The notes under the pieces: generated by a model | Databases searched by the model: none | Told to the model about the DNA's origin: nothing | The model's input: only the letters and a program-made list of their open reading frames with translations | Position numbers and translations under genes: made by a program | NCBI RefSeq assembly: GCF_051400755.1 | Contig: NZ_JBLFFL010000001.1 | Coordinates: forward strand, 868,001 to 932,000 | From: Parapedobacter sp051400755 | GTDB taxonomy: Bacteria > Bacteroidota > Bacteroidia > Sphingobacteriales > Sphingobacteriaceae | Direction: 5' to 3' | Length of the DNA: 64,000 bases | Shown: positions 1-8,525 of the stretch, piece by piece | How the letters are laid out: each line of letters starts with the position of its first letter | Numbering within the stretch: position 1 is the first letter of the stretch

Positions 1-1114
1 ATCCATTCGGCACATGGCAATAAGCCCAGCCGGTGTGCTGCCCCTTGGGGGCACGCGAATCGTCAAATACGCTCTGCTGTGTAAATAAAACGAATGGTTT
101 ATCCGGATGCCGGCCCTGCCAGACCTGCCGCTCCCCATTGGCCACCTCCTCGAATGCCCCCCCTAGGTGCACGGTCCCTGCCGCCCGAGCAGCATCAGCG
201 GTAAAAGGCACCGGTTCGCGCAACGCCCAGTCTACCTTGAATACCCCCATCCCATACCGGTGCCGATTCAGTTGCCATCGATAAAGCCGGGACAGCCTGT
301 CCCCGCAGATGCGCAGCAGCTGTTTGGGCGATACGTCGAAGAGTACCGCTTTGGCGTCGGGCAGCTCGTCCAGCGTCCGGACCTCCACCTTCGTCTGTAT
401 GGTTCCCCCCAACGATTCAAAGTAAGCTCCCAGCGCATTGGCAATGCCCTGCGATCCGCCTTTCGGTATCGGCCATCCACTGCGGTGGCCTGCGATGGTG
501 AGCACAATCGCAATGGCCGATGAGGTCAGCGCTTCCAGCGGGATCATGCTATGGGCCGCGATGCCTGACCATAGGCCCCTGGCTGCTTTGGTGCGGAAGC
601 GGGCCGCGATCCCTTTGCCCGACTGGAGGGATTTCAGGCCAAATGCGGCCAGCGCAAACGGATGGGTTGGAATCTTCAGCATCGGCCCTAAGATATGCGT
701 GTCAATAAGCGGCCAGTTTTCAATCAACGGCTCAAAAAGCCGCCGATAAGCAATGCCATCCGCTCCCAGTCCAGCTACGGTCTCATCGATCGACTGGTAT
801 AAGGCGGCCGCGGTGCCATCGTCAAACGGATGGGCAGCCAGCACGTCCGGATGGATATACGCTAGCCCAAATTCGTGCAGGGGCAATGACCGCAGGAAAG
901 GAGAAGCCGCGCCCATCGGATGGACGGCCGAGCACACATCGTGGTGGAATCCCGGCAGCGTCAACTCGCTTGTCCGCATCCCGCCACCGATGGTTTCCTT
1001 GGCTTCCAGCAATAGCACCTGCAAACCCTCCTGCTGCAACGTGATGGCAGCCGCCAGGCCATTGGGGCCTGAGCCTACTACGATGGCATCATATGTTGTA
1101 GGAAGTATTGCCAA
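1..1114 (-). CDS. Phytoene dehydrogenase-like FAD oxidoreductase, partial (C-terminus outside window)
   Basis: The reading frame is open from position 1114 to the window edge, giving 371 codons; the family is usually nearer 480-500 residues, so the C-terminus is missing. The start of the protein reads YDAIVVGSGPNGLAAAITLQ, an FAD-binding Rossmann fold with the GxGxxG motif, followed by a LLLEAKETIGGGMRT segment typical of the phytoene desaturase/amine oxidase superfamily (COG1233). The start is uncertain: the first in-frame ATG lies after the dinucleotide motif, so I use TTG at 1114, just downstream of the in-frame stop at 1142-1144. It begins about 5 bases after the stop of the DUF1684 gene and is probably co-transcribed with it. 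The substrate cannot be told; carotenoid desaturation is not implied by family alone. Confidence 0.8.
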   Translation of the reverse strand, partial: MAILPTTYDAIVVGSGPNGLAAAITLQQEGLQVLLLEAKETIGGGMRTSELTLPGFHHDVCSAVHPMGAASPFLRSLPLHEFGLAYIHPDVLAAHPFDDGTAAALYQSIDETVAGLGADGIAYRRLFEPLIENWPLIDTHILGPMLKIPTHPFALAAFGLKSLQSGKGIAARFRTKAARGLWSGIAAHSMIPLEALTSSAIAIVLTIAGHRSGWPIPKGGSQGIANALGAYFESLGGTIQTKVEVRTLDELPDAKAVLFDVSPKQLLRICGDRLSRLYRWQLNRHRYGMGVFKVDWALREPVPFTADAARAAGTVHLGGAFEEVANGERQVWQGRHPDKPFVLFTQQSVFDDSRAPKGQHTGWAYCHVPNG

Positions 1115-1118
1115 CGCT

Positions 1119-1757
1119 TCAGGGATTGGATGGCCGTTCTTTTAGGGGACCCGTGTACCGCCGTTCACCCGCCCTGATGGCGATTGACAGGTTGTTCTCC
1201 GCTGGCGGCACCGGGCAGCGGTAGCCGCTGCTGTACGCGCAGTACGGGTTATAGGCATCATTGAAATCGATGACGAGCTGCCCATTGCGGATATCGGCCG
1301 TCGACAGGTCGATATAACGTCCGCCGCCGTAGGTCTCCTCGCCATTTGTCCCATCGGTAAAGGGCAAAAACAGGTGGTTGCGGTAAGCCGAGTCGGCAAA
1401 CAACGCCACGCTCCGGTACAGCGTCAATTCCACAGGTTCGCCATGGAACCGGAACCTGGCCTTGGCGTACCGCACATATTCCTTACTCGTTCCGTCAGAT
1501 GTCGGGATCCGGAAAGGCTGCTCATTGATCAGCAGCTCAACAGTCGCCTGCACACGGTATGTGCTGTCCGGGTCATAATAATGAAGGTACCCCGTATCAG
1601 CCGCGCTCAGCGGTGCTCCGGGATCTTCAGCAAAGTTTGCGGCCTTGGCCTCCCGGAACGCCAGGATGTTATCGCGGTAGGTCTGCGCCATCCCGAGAGG
1701 AATGCCGACGATCGATAAGATGAAGCATAAATGCGCGATGCGTAACGAAAAGACCAT
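1119..1757 (-). CDS. DUF1684 domain-containing protein
   Basis: The protein has 212 residues with an N-terminal signal peptide ending near GMAQ. The C-terminal half carries the DUF1684 hallmark (FNDAYNPYCAYSSGYRCPVP, then PAENNLSIAIRAGE). The role of this widespread Bacteroidota and actinobacterial family is not established. A longer frame would start at a TTG at 1763, but that TTG lies inside a near-perfect -7 box (TAAGTTTG), so ATG at 1757 is the better start. The transcript would then begin at or just before the start codon. The symporter gene ends 30 bases upstream, so this gene may be read both from the large operon and from its own promoter. The oxidoreductase follows almost immediately. 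Confidence 0.82.
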   Translation of the reverse strand: MVFSLRIAHLCFILSIVGIPLGMAQTYRDNILAFREAKAANFAEDPGAPLSAADTGYLHYYDPDSTYRVQATVELLINEQPFRIPTSDGTSKEYVRYAKARFRFHGEPVELTLYRSVALFADSAYRNHLFLPFTDGTNGEETYGGGRYIDLSTADIRNGQLVIDFNDAYNPYCAYSSGYRCPVPPAENNLSIAIRAGERRYTGPLKERPSNP

Positions 1758-1760
1758 ACG

Positions 1761-1791
1761 CAAACTTAGTTAAATTTGCGGTACATGCAAA
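1761..1791 (-). promoter_or_regulatory. Bacteroidota-type promoter of the DUF1684 gene
   Basis: On the minus strand TTTG (1791-1788) is followed after 19 bases by TAAGTTTG (1768-1761), an exact match to the TTTG-N19-TAnnTTTG pattern known for the primary sigma factor of Bacteroidota. The ATG at 1757 is only 4 bases beyond the -7 box, so the mRNA should be leaderless or nearly so. The sequence match is seen directly; promoter activity is inferred. Confidence 0.65.
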
Positions 1792-3276
1792 CTACTGCCG
1801 GTCTTTCAGTAGTTCCATATCGCGCGAAGTCGCCCAAAGCATCAGCCACGTGAGCGCCGCGTTATAGACGATCAATTCAAAGCCAATGACGTATGCCGTG
1901 TAGGGTACTAGCACATAGGTATTCACCACATAGCATACGATCGGCGATAATAAGCAGATGTAAGGCACCAGCCGATCGGTTACCTGCCGTTTGGTGAGGA
2001 TGCCGAAAGCGAAGAGGCCCAATAGCGGACCATACGTGTAGCTGGCGGCGGTGAAAATAGCGTTTACCACCGAATCATCGTTGATCACGCGAAACACCAA
2101 GATCACCAGGAGCATGACTATCGAAAATGCGAAATGCACCCGGTTGCGCGTCTTCACCAGCGCCCTATCGTTGGGATCAAGCTTTTTATTGAAATTGAGG
2201 AAATCCACGCAGAAAGAGGTGGTCAGGGCAGTCAACGCCGAATCCGTGGTGGCAAATGTGGCCGCGGTAAGCCCCATCATAAAAATAATGCCCGGCACGA
2301 TCGCCAGGTGATGCAACGCGATTTCTGGATACAGATAATCGGGCGTAGGCAACCCGGCGACGTCGATCCCCTTCTGCTCCGCATAGATATAGAGCAGCGC
2401 GCCTACGGCCAGAAAAAACAGGTTGATGACCACAAAGATGCCCGTAAACGTCAGCATGTTCTTCTGGGCTTCGCCGATGGTTTTCATGCTCAGGTTTTTC
2501 TGCATGAGGTCCTGATCCAGGCCGGTCATGCCGATGGTCACAAAGATACCGCCGATGAAATGCTTCCAGAAATGCATCTTATTGCCCAGCAAATCCTCCC
2601 AAAAAAACAACTTGGAATAGCTGCTCTCCTTCACCGTTTCAAGCGTTTCCATCAGCCCCAGCCCCAGGCTATCCGCCATGAAATAGATGGATAGGACCAC
2701 GGCCAGCACCAGAAAAAACGTCTGCATCATATCGGTGATGATGATGGTTTTCAGTCCACCTTTGTTGGTGTACAGCCAGATCAGCAGCAGACAGATGATG
2801 ATGGTCACGGCAAAGGGCACGTTCCATGCATCAAAGATAAACCGCTGCAATACGATGGCTACGAGGTATAGGCGAAAGGCGGAGCCGATCGTGCGTGATA
2901 TCAGAAATATCATCGCCCCGGTCTTATAACTCCGGTGCCCCAGCCGCTCCTCCAGGTAGGTATAGATGGACGTGAGGTTCATCCGATAATAAAGGGGCAA
3001 CAACACATAGGCGATGATCACAAAGCCAACCGCATTGCCCAGTATGAATTGGAAATAACCGAAGTCGCTATTGCCCACCGCGCCCGGCACCGATATGAAG
3101 GTCACACCCGACAGTGCCGTACCGATCATCCCGAAGGCGACCATATACCACTTGGCGCTCCGGTTGGCCACGAAGAAAGTCGCATTGTCTGCTGACTTGC
3201 GCGAGGTAAAATACGCTACACTAAGCAGCAAACAGAAATAAACGACGAGAAAGAGCAAGAGAACAGCAGGTGTCAT
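1792..3276 (-). CDS. Sodium:solute symporter family (SSS) transporter
   Basis: The 494-residue protein is hydrophobic throughout, with about thirteen predicted membrane helices. It has the SSS-type N-terminus (FFVANRSAKWYMVAFGMIGT, then ALSGVTFISVPG), in which the first helices bind sodium and substrate. It acts in the inner membrane, importing a solute with Na+. It is the last gene of the MurNAc-linked operon, 12 bases after murQ. Sialic-acid and other amino-sugar carriers of this family occur in similar loci, so a MurNAc, GlcNAc or anhydro-sugar substrate is plausible but is inferred only from context. Length and topology are normal. Confidence 0.88.
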   Translation of the reverse strand: MTPAVLLLFLVVYFCLLLSVAYFTSRKSADNATFFVANRSAKWYMVAFGMIGTALSGVTFISVPGAVGNSDFGYFQFILGNAVGFVIIAYVLLPLYYRMNLTSIYTYLEERLGHRSYKTGAMIFLISRTIGSAFRLYLVAIVLQRFIFDAWNVPFAVTIIICLLLIWLYTNKGGLKTIIITDMMQTFFLVLAVVLSIYFMADSLGLGLMETLETVKESSYSKLFFWEDLLGNKMHFWKHFIGGIFVTIGMTGLDQDLMQKNLSMKTIGEAQKNMLTFTGIFVVINLFFLAVGALLYIYAEQKGIDVAGLPTPDYLYPEIALHHLAIVPGIIFMMGLTAATFATTDSALTALTTSFCVDFLNFNKKLDPNDRALVKTRNRVHFAFSIVMLLVILVFRVINDDSVVNAIFTAASYTYGPLLGLFAFGILTKRQVTDRLVPYICLLSPIVCYVVNTYVLVPYTAYVIGFELIVYNAALTWLMLWATSRDMELLKDRQ

Positions 3277-3288
3277 GTCGCTTCGAGA

Positions 3289-4104
3289 TTAATGATCCGT
3301 CACGCGGGAATGCTCGATCGCCTTGCGCACACTACCGTACTTTTCCAATAAATCCGATGCCGTTTGCGCATCGATTCCGGTTTCCTCCATGATGATCCGG
3401 ATGCCGCGGCTGAACAGTTTGTTGTTCGTCAGCTGCATGTCTACCATCTTATTCCCTTTCACCCGGCCCAGCTGGATCATCACCGTCGTGCTGATCATGT
3501 TCAATACCAGCTTCTGTGCCGTCCCGGCCTTCATCCGCGTCGATCCGGTGACAAACTCGGGACCTACGATCACCTCTATCGGATATTTAGATTCGGCAGC
3601 GATAACCGTATTGAAGTTGCACACGATACAGCCCGTCACCAGTCCCGCGGCATTCGCCTTGTGAAGCCCGCCCTGTACATAGGGCGTGCCGCCCGATGCC
3701 GCTATACCGATGACCACATCTTTGCTGTTGATGCCATATTCCTGCAAATCGATCCAAGCCTGCTCCTCGTCATCCTCGGCAAACTCCACGGCCTTGCGGA
3801 TGGCGGTATCACCACCGGCAATGATCCCGATAATCCAGTCATACGGCACGCCGAATGTAGGTGGGCACTCCGATGCATCCAAGATCCCTAAGCGGCCGCT
3901 GGTGCCCGCGCCGATGTAAAACAGCCGTCCGCCCTCTTTCATGGAAGCCACCGTCGCCGCTACCAGGCGTTCGATCTGCGGAATGGCCTGCTGCACCGCC
4001 AAGGCAACCGTCTGGTCCTCCTTGTTGATATTCGCCAATATCCCACCGACAGACATCTTGTCCAAATCTTGGTAATTCGATTCTTTCTCCGTAGTGTTTG
4101 TCAT
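3289..4104 (-). CDS. murQ: N-acetylmuramic acid 6-phosphate etherase
   Basis: MurQ cleaves the D-lactyl ether of MurNAc-6-phosphate to give GlcNAc-6-phosphate and D-lactate in the cytoplasm, an entry step of peptidoglycan sugar salvage. The 271-residue protein has the SIS fold with the signature GGRLFYIGAGTSGRLGILDA and ASECPPTFG. Glu79 in the latter and Glu110 in AVEFAEDD align by eye with the catalytic pair known from E. coli. Length is usual for Bacteroidota. No MurNAc kinase (MurK/AmgK or BadF type) is visible in the window, so the phosphorylated substrate must be supplied by a gene elsewhere. It lies between the deacetylase and the symporter. Confidence 0.95.
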   Translation of the reverse strand: MTNTTEKESNYQDLDKMSVGGILANINKEDQTVALAVQQAIPQIERLVAATVASMKEGGRLFYIGAGTSGRLGILDASECPPTFGVPYDWIIGIIAGGDTAIRKAVEFAEDDEEQAWIDLQEYGINSKDVVIGIAASGGTPYVQGGLHKANAAGLVTGCIVCNFNTVIAAESKYPIEVIVGPEFVTGSTRMKAGTAQKLVLNMISTTVMIQLGRVKGNKMVDMQLTNNKLFSRGIRIIMEETGIDAQTASDLLEKYGSVRKAIEHSRVTDH

Positions 4105-4137
4105 CTCGCTCTCTTATTGTATTTAATTTATTTCTTA

Positions 4138-4165
4138 GTGATTGGTGACCGGTGTTCTGTGACCA
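4138..4165. repeat. Short heptanucleotide repeat (GTGNNNN x4)
   Basis: In the 102-base gap between the deacetylase and murQ, four consecutive 7-base units begin with GTG: GTGATTG, GTGACCG, GTGTTCT, GTGACCA. It is a degenerate tandem repeat like the longer heptamer array at 51800. No function can be assigned. Confidence 0.55.
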
Positions 4166-4206
4166 GCTGTCATCGTCAAATTATCTTGCGTAAAAACCGC
4201 CGCAAA

Positions 4207-4908
4207 TTACTGAAATAATTTATCTATCCGTTCAAACCCATATCCCCTCGCCTGCAACTCCTTCATCAACATCGGCAGCTTGTGATACAATTTATCCGTC
4301 CGCCTTGGGTCGGTGCCCAAATGTATTAATAACATAAAACCATTCAATCCGTTTGTCTGCTCAGCCTCATGCGCCAGCACCTGTTCATAAAGCCCCTGTG
4401 CGTCTGCATACCGCTTGCCCATTTCCGGATAGGTATAATCCGCTGCGGTGCGCACACCGGGCGTAAAATTGACCAACTGTATACCTCGCTCCGCTGCCCA
4501 TTCCACGATGCGGCGATTGTACCACTCATAGGGCGGCATAAAGAAGCGCGCTTCTCCTTCCCTGACACCCCATTTGGCCATCTCGGCATAATTCGCCTCC
4601 AGATCCCGGTCAAAATCCGCCTTGCTCACCAGCAAGCTATCCCGCTTGGCCCAATCGCAATACAGCAGGTGCCTGTCCGAATGCGGACCAATATAGTGTC
4701 CATCGGCCACCATCCGCTTGATCGCCGCGCGATTATCCGGTTCACGCAGGTAATTCCCCGTTAAAAAAAAGGACGCCTTGACCCCCTCACGGTGCAATGC
4801 CGTTAATATAAACGAAGCACCCTCCCCAAATTCGTCGGCCGTAAAGACCAGCGCCAGCTTCCGTTGGGTGCTATCCCCCCGGATCAGGCACCCATAGGCA
4901 TCGCGCAC
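4207..4908 (-). CDS. Polysaccharide deacetylase family protein, no signal peptide of its own
   Basis: The 233-residue NodB-fold protein would remove acetyl groups from an N-acetylated sugar. Visible motifs are LALVFTADEFGEGA (metal Asp region), GHYIGPHSDRHLLYC (metal His pair) and FFMPPYEWYN. The only start is GTG at 4908, whose G is shared with the TAG stop of the GH9 gene (TAGTG). Secreted relatives, as I recall the family, begin with a signal peptide followed by a VV-x-D segment. Here that segment (KKVVRDAYGCLIRGD) is encoded only by reading upstream of the GTG in the -1 frame of the GH9 gene. It is therefore either a coupled cytoplasmic enzyme, a frameshift-fused secreted domain, or a domain split by a one-base deletion in A6. 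Confidence 0.82.
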   Translation of the reverse strand: MRDAYGCLIRGDSTQRKLALVFTADEFGEGASFILTALHREGVKASFFLTGNYLREPDNRAAIKRMVADGHYIGPHSDRHLLYCDWAKRDSLLVSKADFDRDLEANYAEMAKWGVREGEARFFMPPYEWYNRRIVEWAAERGIQLVNFTPGVRTAADYTYPEMGKRYADAQGLYEQVLAHEAEQTNGLNGFMLLIHLGTDPRRTDKLYHKLPMLMKELQARGYGFERIDKLFQ

Positions 4909-4932
4909 TACTTTTTTGGCTGAGCCGCCTCC
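4865..4932 (-). promoter_or_regulatory. Candidate programmed -1 ribosomal frameshift signal (dnaX-like)
   Basis: Reading the minus strand, GGAGG (4932-4928) is followed after exactly 10 bases by the heptamer A AAA AAG (4917-4911), in the zero frame of the GH9 gene. The stop TAG (4910-4908) comes next. A hairpin with perfect 7-base arms TGGGTGC/GCACCCA (4894-4865) and an inner ATCC/GGAT stem lies 16 bases beyond the heptamer. A -1 slip reads AAA AAA GTA GTG and enters the deacetylase frame. The E. coli dnaX signal has the same heptamer and SD spacing but a closer hairpin. The elements are seen directly; frameshifting itself is inferred. Confidence 0.5.
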
Positions 4933-7900
4933 ACAGACTCCTGTTCTTTCGCCGCCAACAGATAGATCAACGATGCCGTGCCATCCATCGTCGGCTCATT
5001 CGTACTATAGTCGCCATAATCGTCGTGATACACCGCCAGATCCGACTGAAACGGCGCATGCGCATCCACCTTGGTCAGCTGTATGCCGATCAAGCTATTG
5101 AATATGCTTCCGTATACCGGTCCGTCTACCAATCCGCCGTCAATCGGGAAGTTCCCCAAATGCGTAAAGGCCGAATGCGGATCCCTGGGTGTATCGCCCC
5201 ACGCCGGAAGACCATACACCATGCTCGTGCCCCAGGGATTGCAACCAAAGAGCCAGTCGACATTGGCCTGCTCCAGCTGCGCATACGTTTCATCCCCCGT
5301 CAGTTCCCGATACCACAGGCATTGGATGGCAAACGACGTGGTGAGGTTATTGCTGCACCAAATAAAGGGCACGCCTCTGAAAAACGCATTCTGCTCCGCT
5401 CTCGCCCACACCTGCTCAATACCCTTGCGGTAATACGAGATGATCTCCTCCCGGCCAGCGGAGTCGAGCTGCTTGGCCAGTTCATAGTGGCCCAGGTTGA
5501 TAAACGGATACCATTGGTAATGCGCCGCGGTATCCCGCTCCATCCAGGGCGTCACCTGTTCCTGCCGCGCATAGCCCAGGCCTTCCCGCAAAAATGCAGC
5601 ATCCCCGTTTACGCTACCCTGCGTAGCCGCCGCCAGCTCCATATCATCCACCCAATTGTCTTCTGCATAGATATAAGGCGACTTCACCGAGGCGGTCTGC
5701 GTGACGCCCGGTTTCCGCTGGGCAAAGGCATATGCCGTCGCCGCCTTTTCGCGCATCTTGCGCGCGTAGGAAGCCTCCAGCATTTCAAACACCTGACTGC
5801 CCAGGGTAAAGGCACTGGTAAATTTCGCCGCCGTAGAGCTCGTACCTGTCGTGTTGTTCATAAACTTGCCCCGTTGCTGCGGCTCACCGCTCACAAAATA
5901 TACCGGTCGCTCATGGCCCCTTCCATAGAAATCATCTTCGGCAGGCAGGCGCATGCTGGCATGATCGCGGTCGTCGGCGATCTGGTTAAACAGCAGCTGC
6001 GGTTCCGGATGCATCTTCAGCAGCCAATCCAAGCCCCACTTCGCTTCATCCACCACATCCGCCAGCCCATTGCTCCCGTCCAGTCCATTCGCCTGCTGAC
6101 GATCCCCAAACGCTCCGGGGAAATCCCGGTATGCCGCCAGCAGGTGGTACGTCGCATTCGCCGAAGTCGTCGCATATTGCAGGTAATCCGAGGCATCGTG
6201 CCATCCGCCCCCCACATCGATCCGTGTACTGTCCGGCAGACCGGCCTCCGCGGCATATACCGTAAAACCATCATGCGTATGGCAACTGTCTTTCAAAAAG
6301 GGGTTAAACAGCGTACGTTGCTGGCGCATGTACCGCAACGCGAAATCCGCCGCCCCATCATATACCTCGGCTGCGACGCGGAATTGAGGCGAACGCGCGC
6401 CATCCACCTCCAGGTAATACGTACCTGTATCCGCATAAGCCGAAAAATCCAGCCGATAGGAAGAAGCAAACGGACCATAAGCGCCGAAATCCTTGCCCGC
6501 CTTGCCCTTGAATACTGGCTCCCCGGTTTGCGCCGATACCAATGCAAACCTGGATACCCGCTGCGCCCCCTTACTGCCCAATACCGCCACCTTGCTACCC
6601 TGCGGCAGATACCCCAGTTGGTTGATGCGTATCCAAGCCCGCCGTTCTTCAAGACCATATTCCAGGCACACCACCTTACCGTCCATCGTGCTGGCCACTA
6701 ATCGTTTCCCGTCCAGCACCAGCATGGGATTCACCATCCCGTTAGACAATTTATACTGCCAGGCCACCTCGCCGCTTGAAGCATTGAGGCCGCTCACCAA
6801 TCCCGAATGGCTCGGGATGAATACCAATCCGTCCTTGGCCGAAATAGCTGAAGGCGTGAGTTCATATGGCAGCTGCAGCGTCGACCGCCAGTCGATCTGC
6901 ATGGTATCCGCGGTAGTCGACACCCCCAGCACCTGTCCATCCATCGTCTTCACATATACCAAGCGTCCATCCTCGGATAGTCCCATGGATTCCCGCACCC
7001 GTATGCTGTCTATCTTTTTGCGCCAGATCTCCGCACCGCTAGCCGCATCCAGCGCCGTCATGTACCGATCCGGCGCTACGATGAACACCCGTCCGTTGAC
7101 CCCGACGGGGTAGCACGCCGCGGGCGACAGCATCCGGCTGGCAGACCCATTAGACCATTCCCATTTCAACCGGCCGGTTACCGGATCGAGTGCATAGAAC
7201 CCATTCCCCCAAGAGCCGAAGTACAGCGTATTGTCATACCACAGCGGCTTACCCGATACATAGCCCTTCACCTGGTCAAACGACCAGCGCAACCGGCCCG
7301 ACCGGATATCAAACGCCCGGAATTTCCCGTCAGAGGCCCCGATGTAAGCCACACCATGGTGCACCAAGGGCGATCCCAACACCGCCTTTTCAGCAGCGTG
7401 TTTCCACAGCAGCTTACCCGTCTTGGCGTGCAGGCAATAAATAAAATGATCGGACGATCCCACCACGACGAAATTCTTCCAGACAACCGGAGTAGCATAC
7501 ACCTTGCCCCCCGTCTGGAAGCTCCACGCTTTCCGTCCGGTACGGGCATCCAGCGCATACACCTGCCCCGCCGTGTTCGCCGTGATCACCAACTCCTTAT
7601 AGGCTGATAATCCCGCGCCGATATCGCTTTCATCCTGAAAGGCCCATGCTTCCCGCACTCCGGCAAACCGCGTATTCACCGCATAGTCCGGCCGGTGGTA
7701 CAGTTTGCGCTCCGCGGCAAAATCATGATCCTGCAACGGGATGATCGCCCAAGGCTGCTTAGTCCCCACGCCGGGGTTGCGCTCTTGATAAGTTGCCTGT
7801 CCGTCAGCAATCGTCACGATGTTATACCCCCCTACGGAATCCTTCGCTCGCAGGTTCGAGCGGCCCATGATGCTGGGAATGCCCTCAAAGTCATATTGCT

Positions 7901-8501
7901 TATTCTGATGACCGTGCCCGCAGAAAAAGAGCTGCACGTTGCGGGTCTTCACCCGGTCGAGCGCCTCGAACCAGTTGTTGAGCGACGAATCCTGCGGATA
8001 ATGATTGATATAGATCAGCGGCATATCCTGATCAGGATGCGCCGCAAACAGCGAATCCATCCATACCAGGTTTTCGCGGGGCACCTGTCCAGGGCTCATC
8101 CGCATATTCGGACCCGAATTGGTGCCCACGAAAAAAAAGCCCTTATGTTCAAATGCAAACGTCTCCCCGCCAAATACCTTGCGGAAGCTGTTGCCCCCGC
8201 TCTCCGACCAATTTGTGTCGTGATTACCCGGGATGACATACCAAGGGATGCGCAAACTATCCAACATCCGCTTCGCTAAGGCCAGTTCTTCGTCTGAGCC
8301 AAACTCCGTGACATCGCCGGATAGGATCACGAAATCCAAATTGGGATTGGCGTTGATATCCGCTACCGTGCGCCGCAGGTCCTCCTCACCCGTGGCACCC
8401 CCCACATGCGTATCCGTCACATGGGCGAATTGGAAGGGCTGGCAAACGCCGCAAAACGTCACCAGCCACAGTACCCATGTCAGCATATAGCGTTTTACCA
8501 T
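4908..8501 (-). CDS. Three-module secreted protein: metallophosphoesterase, PQQ-like beta-propeller, glycoside hydrolase family 9
   Basis: The 1197-residue protein has a signal peptide (about 1-20). Residues 21-260 form a calcineurin-like phosphoesterase with DTH (30-32), SGD (61-63), GNHD (92-95) and GHGH (195-198). Residues 285-615 carry PQQ/BamB-type propeller repeats such as GQVYALDARTGRKAWSF. From 622 (WIRINQLGYLP) there is the GH9 N-terminal Ig-like domain, then the GH9 barrel with GGWHDASDY (765-773, catalytic base) and NEP (Glu1169, general acid). GH9 includes cellulases and exo-beta-glucosaminidases; next to NamZ and MurQ the latter is the more likely role (inference). These modules are normally separate proteins and no internal signal peptide is seen at the GH9 junction. 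It ends on a slippery heptamer. Confidence 0.9.
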   Translation of the reverse strand: MVKRYMLTWVLWLVTFCGVCQPFQFAHVTDTHVGGATGEEDLRRTVADINANPNLDFVILSGDVTEFGSDEELALAKRMLDSLRIPWYVIPGNHDTNWSESGGNSFRKVFGGETFAFEHKGFFFVGTNSGPNMRMSPGQVPRENLVWMDSLFAAHPDQDMPLIYINHYPQDSSLNNWFEALDRVKTRNVQLFFCGHGHQNKQYDFEGIPSIMGRSNLRAKDSVGGYNIVTIADGQATYQERNPGVGTKQPWAIIPLQDHDFAAERKLYHRPDYAVNTRFAGVREAWAFQDESDIGAGLSAYKELVITANTAGQVYALDARTGRKAWSFQTGGKVYATPVVWKNFVVVGSSDHFIYCLHAKTGKLLWKHAAEKAVLGSPLVHHGVAYIGASDGKFRAFDIRSGRLRWSFDQVKGYVSGKPLWYDNTLYFGSWGNGFYALDPVTGRLKWEWSNGSASRMLSPAACYPVGVNGRVFIVAPDRYMTALDAASGAEIWRKKIDSIRVRESMGLSEDGRLVYVKTMDGQVLGVSTTADTMQIDWRSTLQLPYELTPSAISAKDGLVFIPSHSGLVSGLNASSGEVAWQYKLSNGMVNPMLVLDGKRLVASTMDGKVVCLEYGLEERRAWIRINQLGYLPQGSKVAVLGSKGAQRVSRFALVSAQTGEPVFKGKAGKDFGAYGPFASSYRLDFSAYADTGTYYLEVDGARSPQFRVAAEVYDGAADFALRYMRQQRTLFNPFLKDSCHTHDGFTVYAAEAGLPDSTRIDVGGGWHDASDYLQYATTSANATYHLLAAYRDFPGAFGDRQQANGLDGSNGLADVVDEAKWGLDWLLKMHPEPQLLFNQIADDRDHASMRLPAEDDFYGRGHERPVYFVSGEPQQRGKFMNNTTGTSSTAAKFTSAFTLGSQVFEMLEASYARKMREKAATAYAFAQRKPGVTQTASVKSPYIYAEDNWVDDMELAAATQGSVNGDAAFLREGLGYARQEQVTPWMERDTAAHYQWYPFINLGHYELAKQLDSAGREEIISYYRKGIEQVWARAEQNAFFRGVPFIWCSNNLTTSFAIQCLWYRELTGDETYAQLEQANVDWLFGCNPWGTSMVYGLPAWGDTPRDPHSAFTHLGNFPIDGGLVDGPVYGSIFNSLIGIQLTKVDAHAPFQSDLAVYHDDYGDYSTNEPTMDGTASLIYLLAAKEQESVEAAQPKK

Positions 8502-8525
8502 ACCGCACTCAACCCGTTTAAAGCA

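Noticed and set aside
5025..6701. A 558-residue open frame on the plus strand opposite the GH9 module
   Set aside because: It is antisense to a clear catalytic domain, has no family features, and arises from codon bias of the real gene. The same holds for the other long antisense frames, for example at 8406-9323 and 2134-2694.
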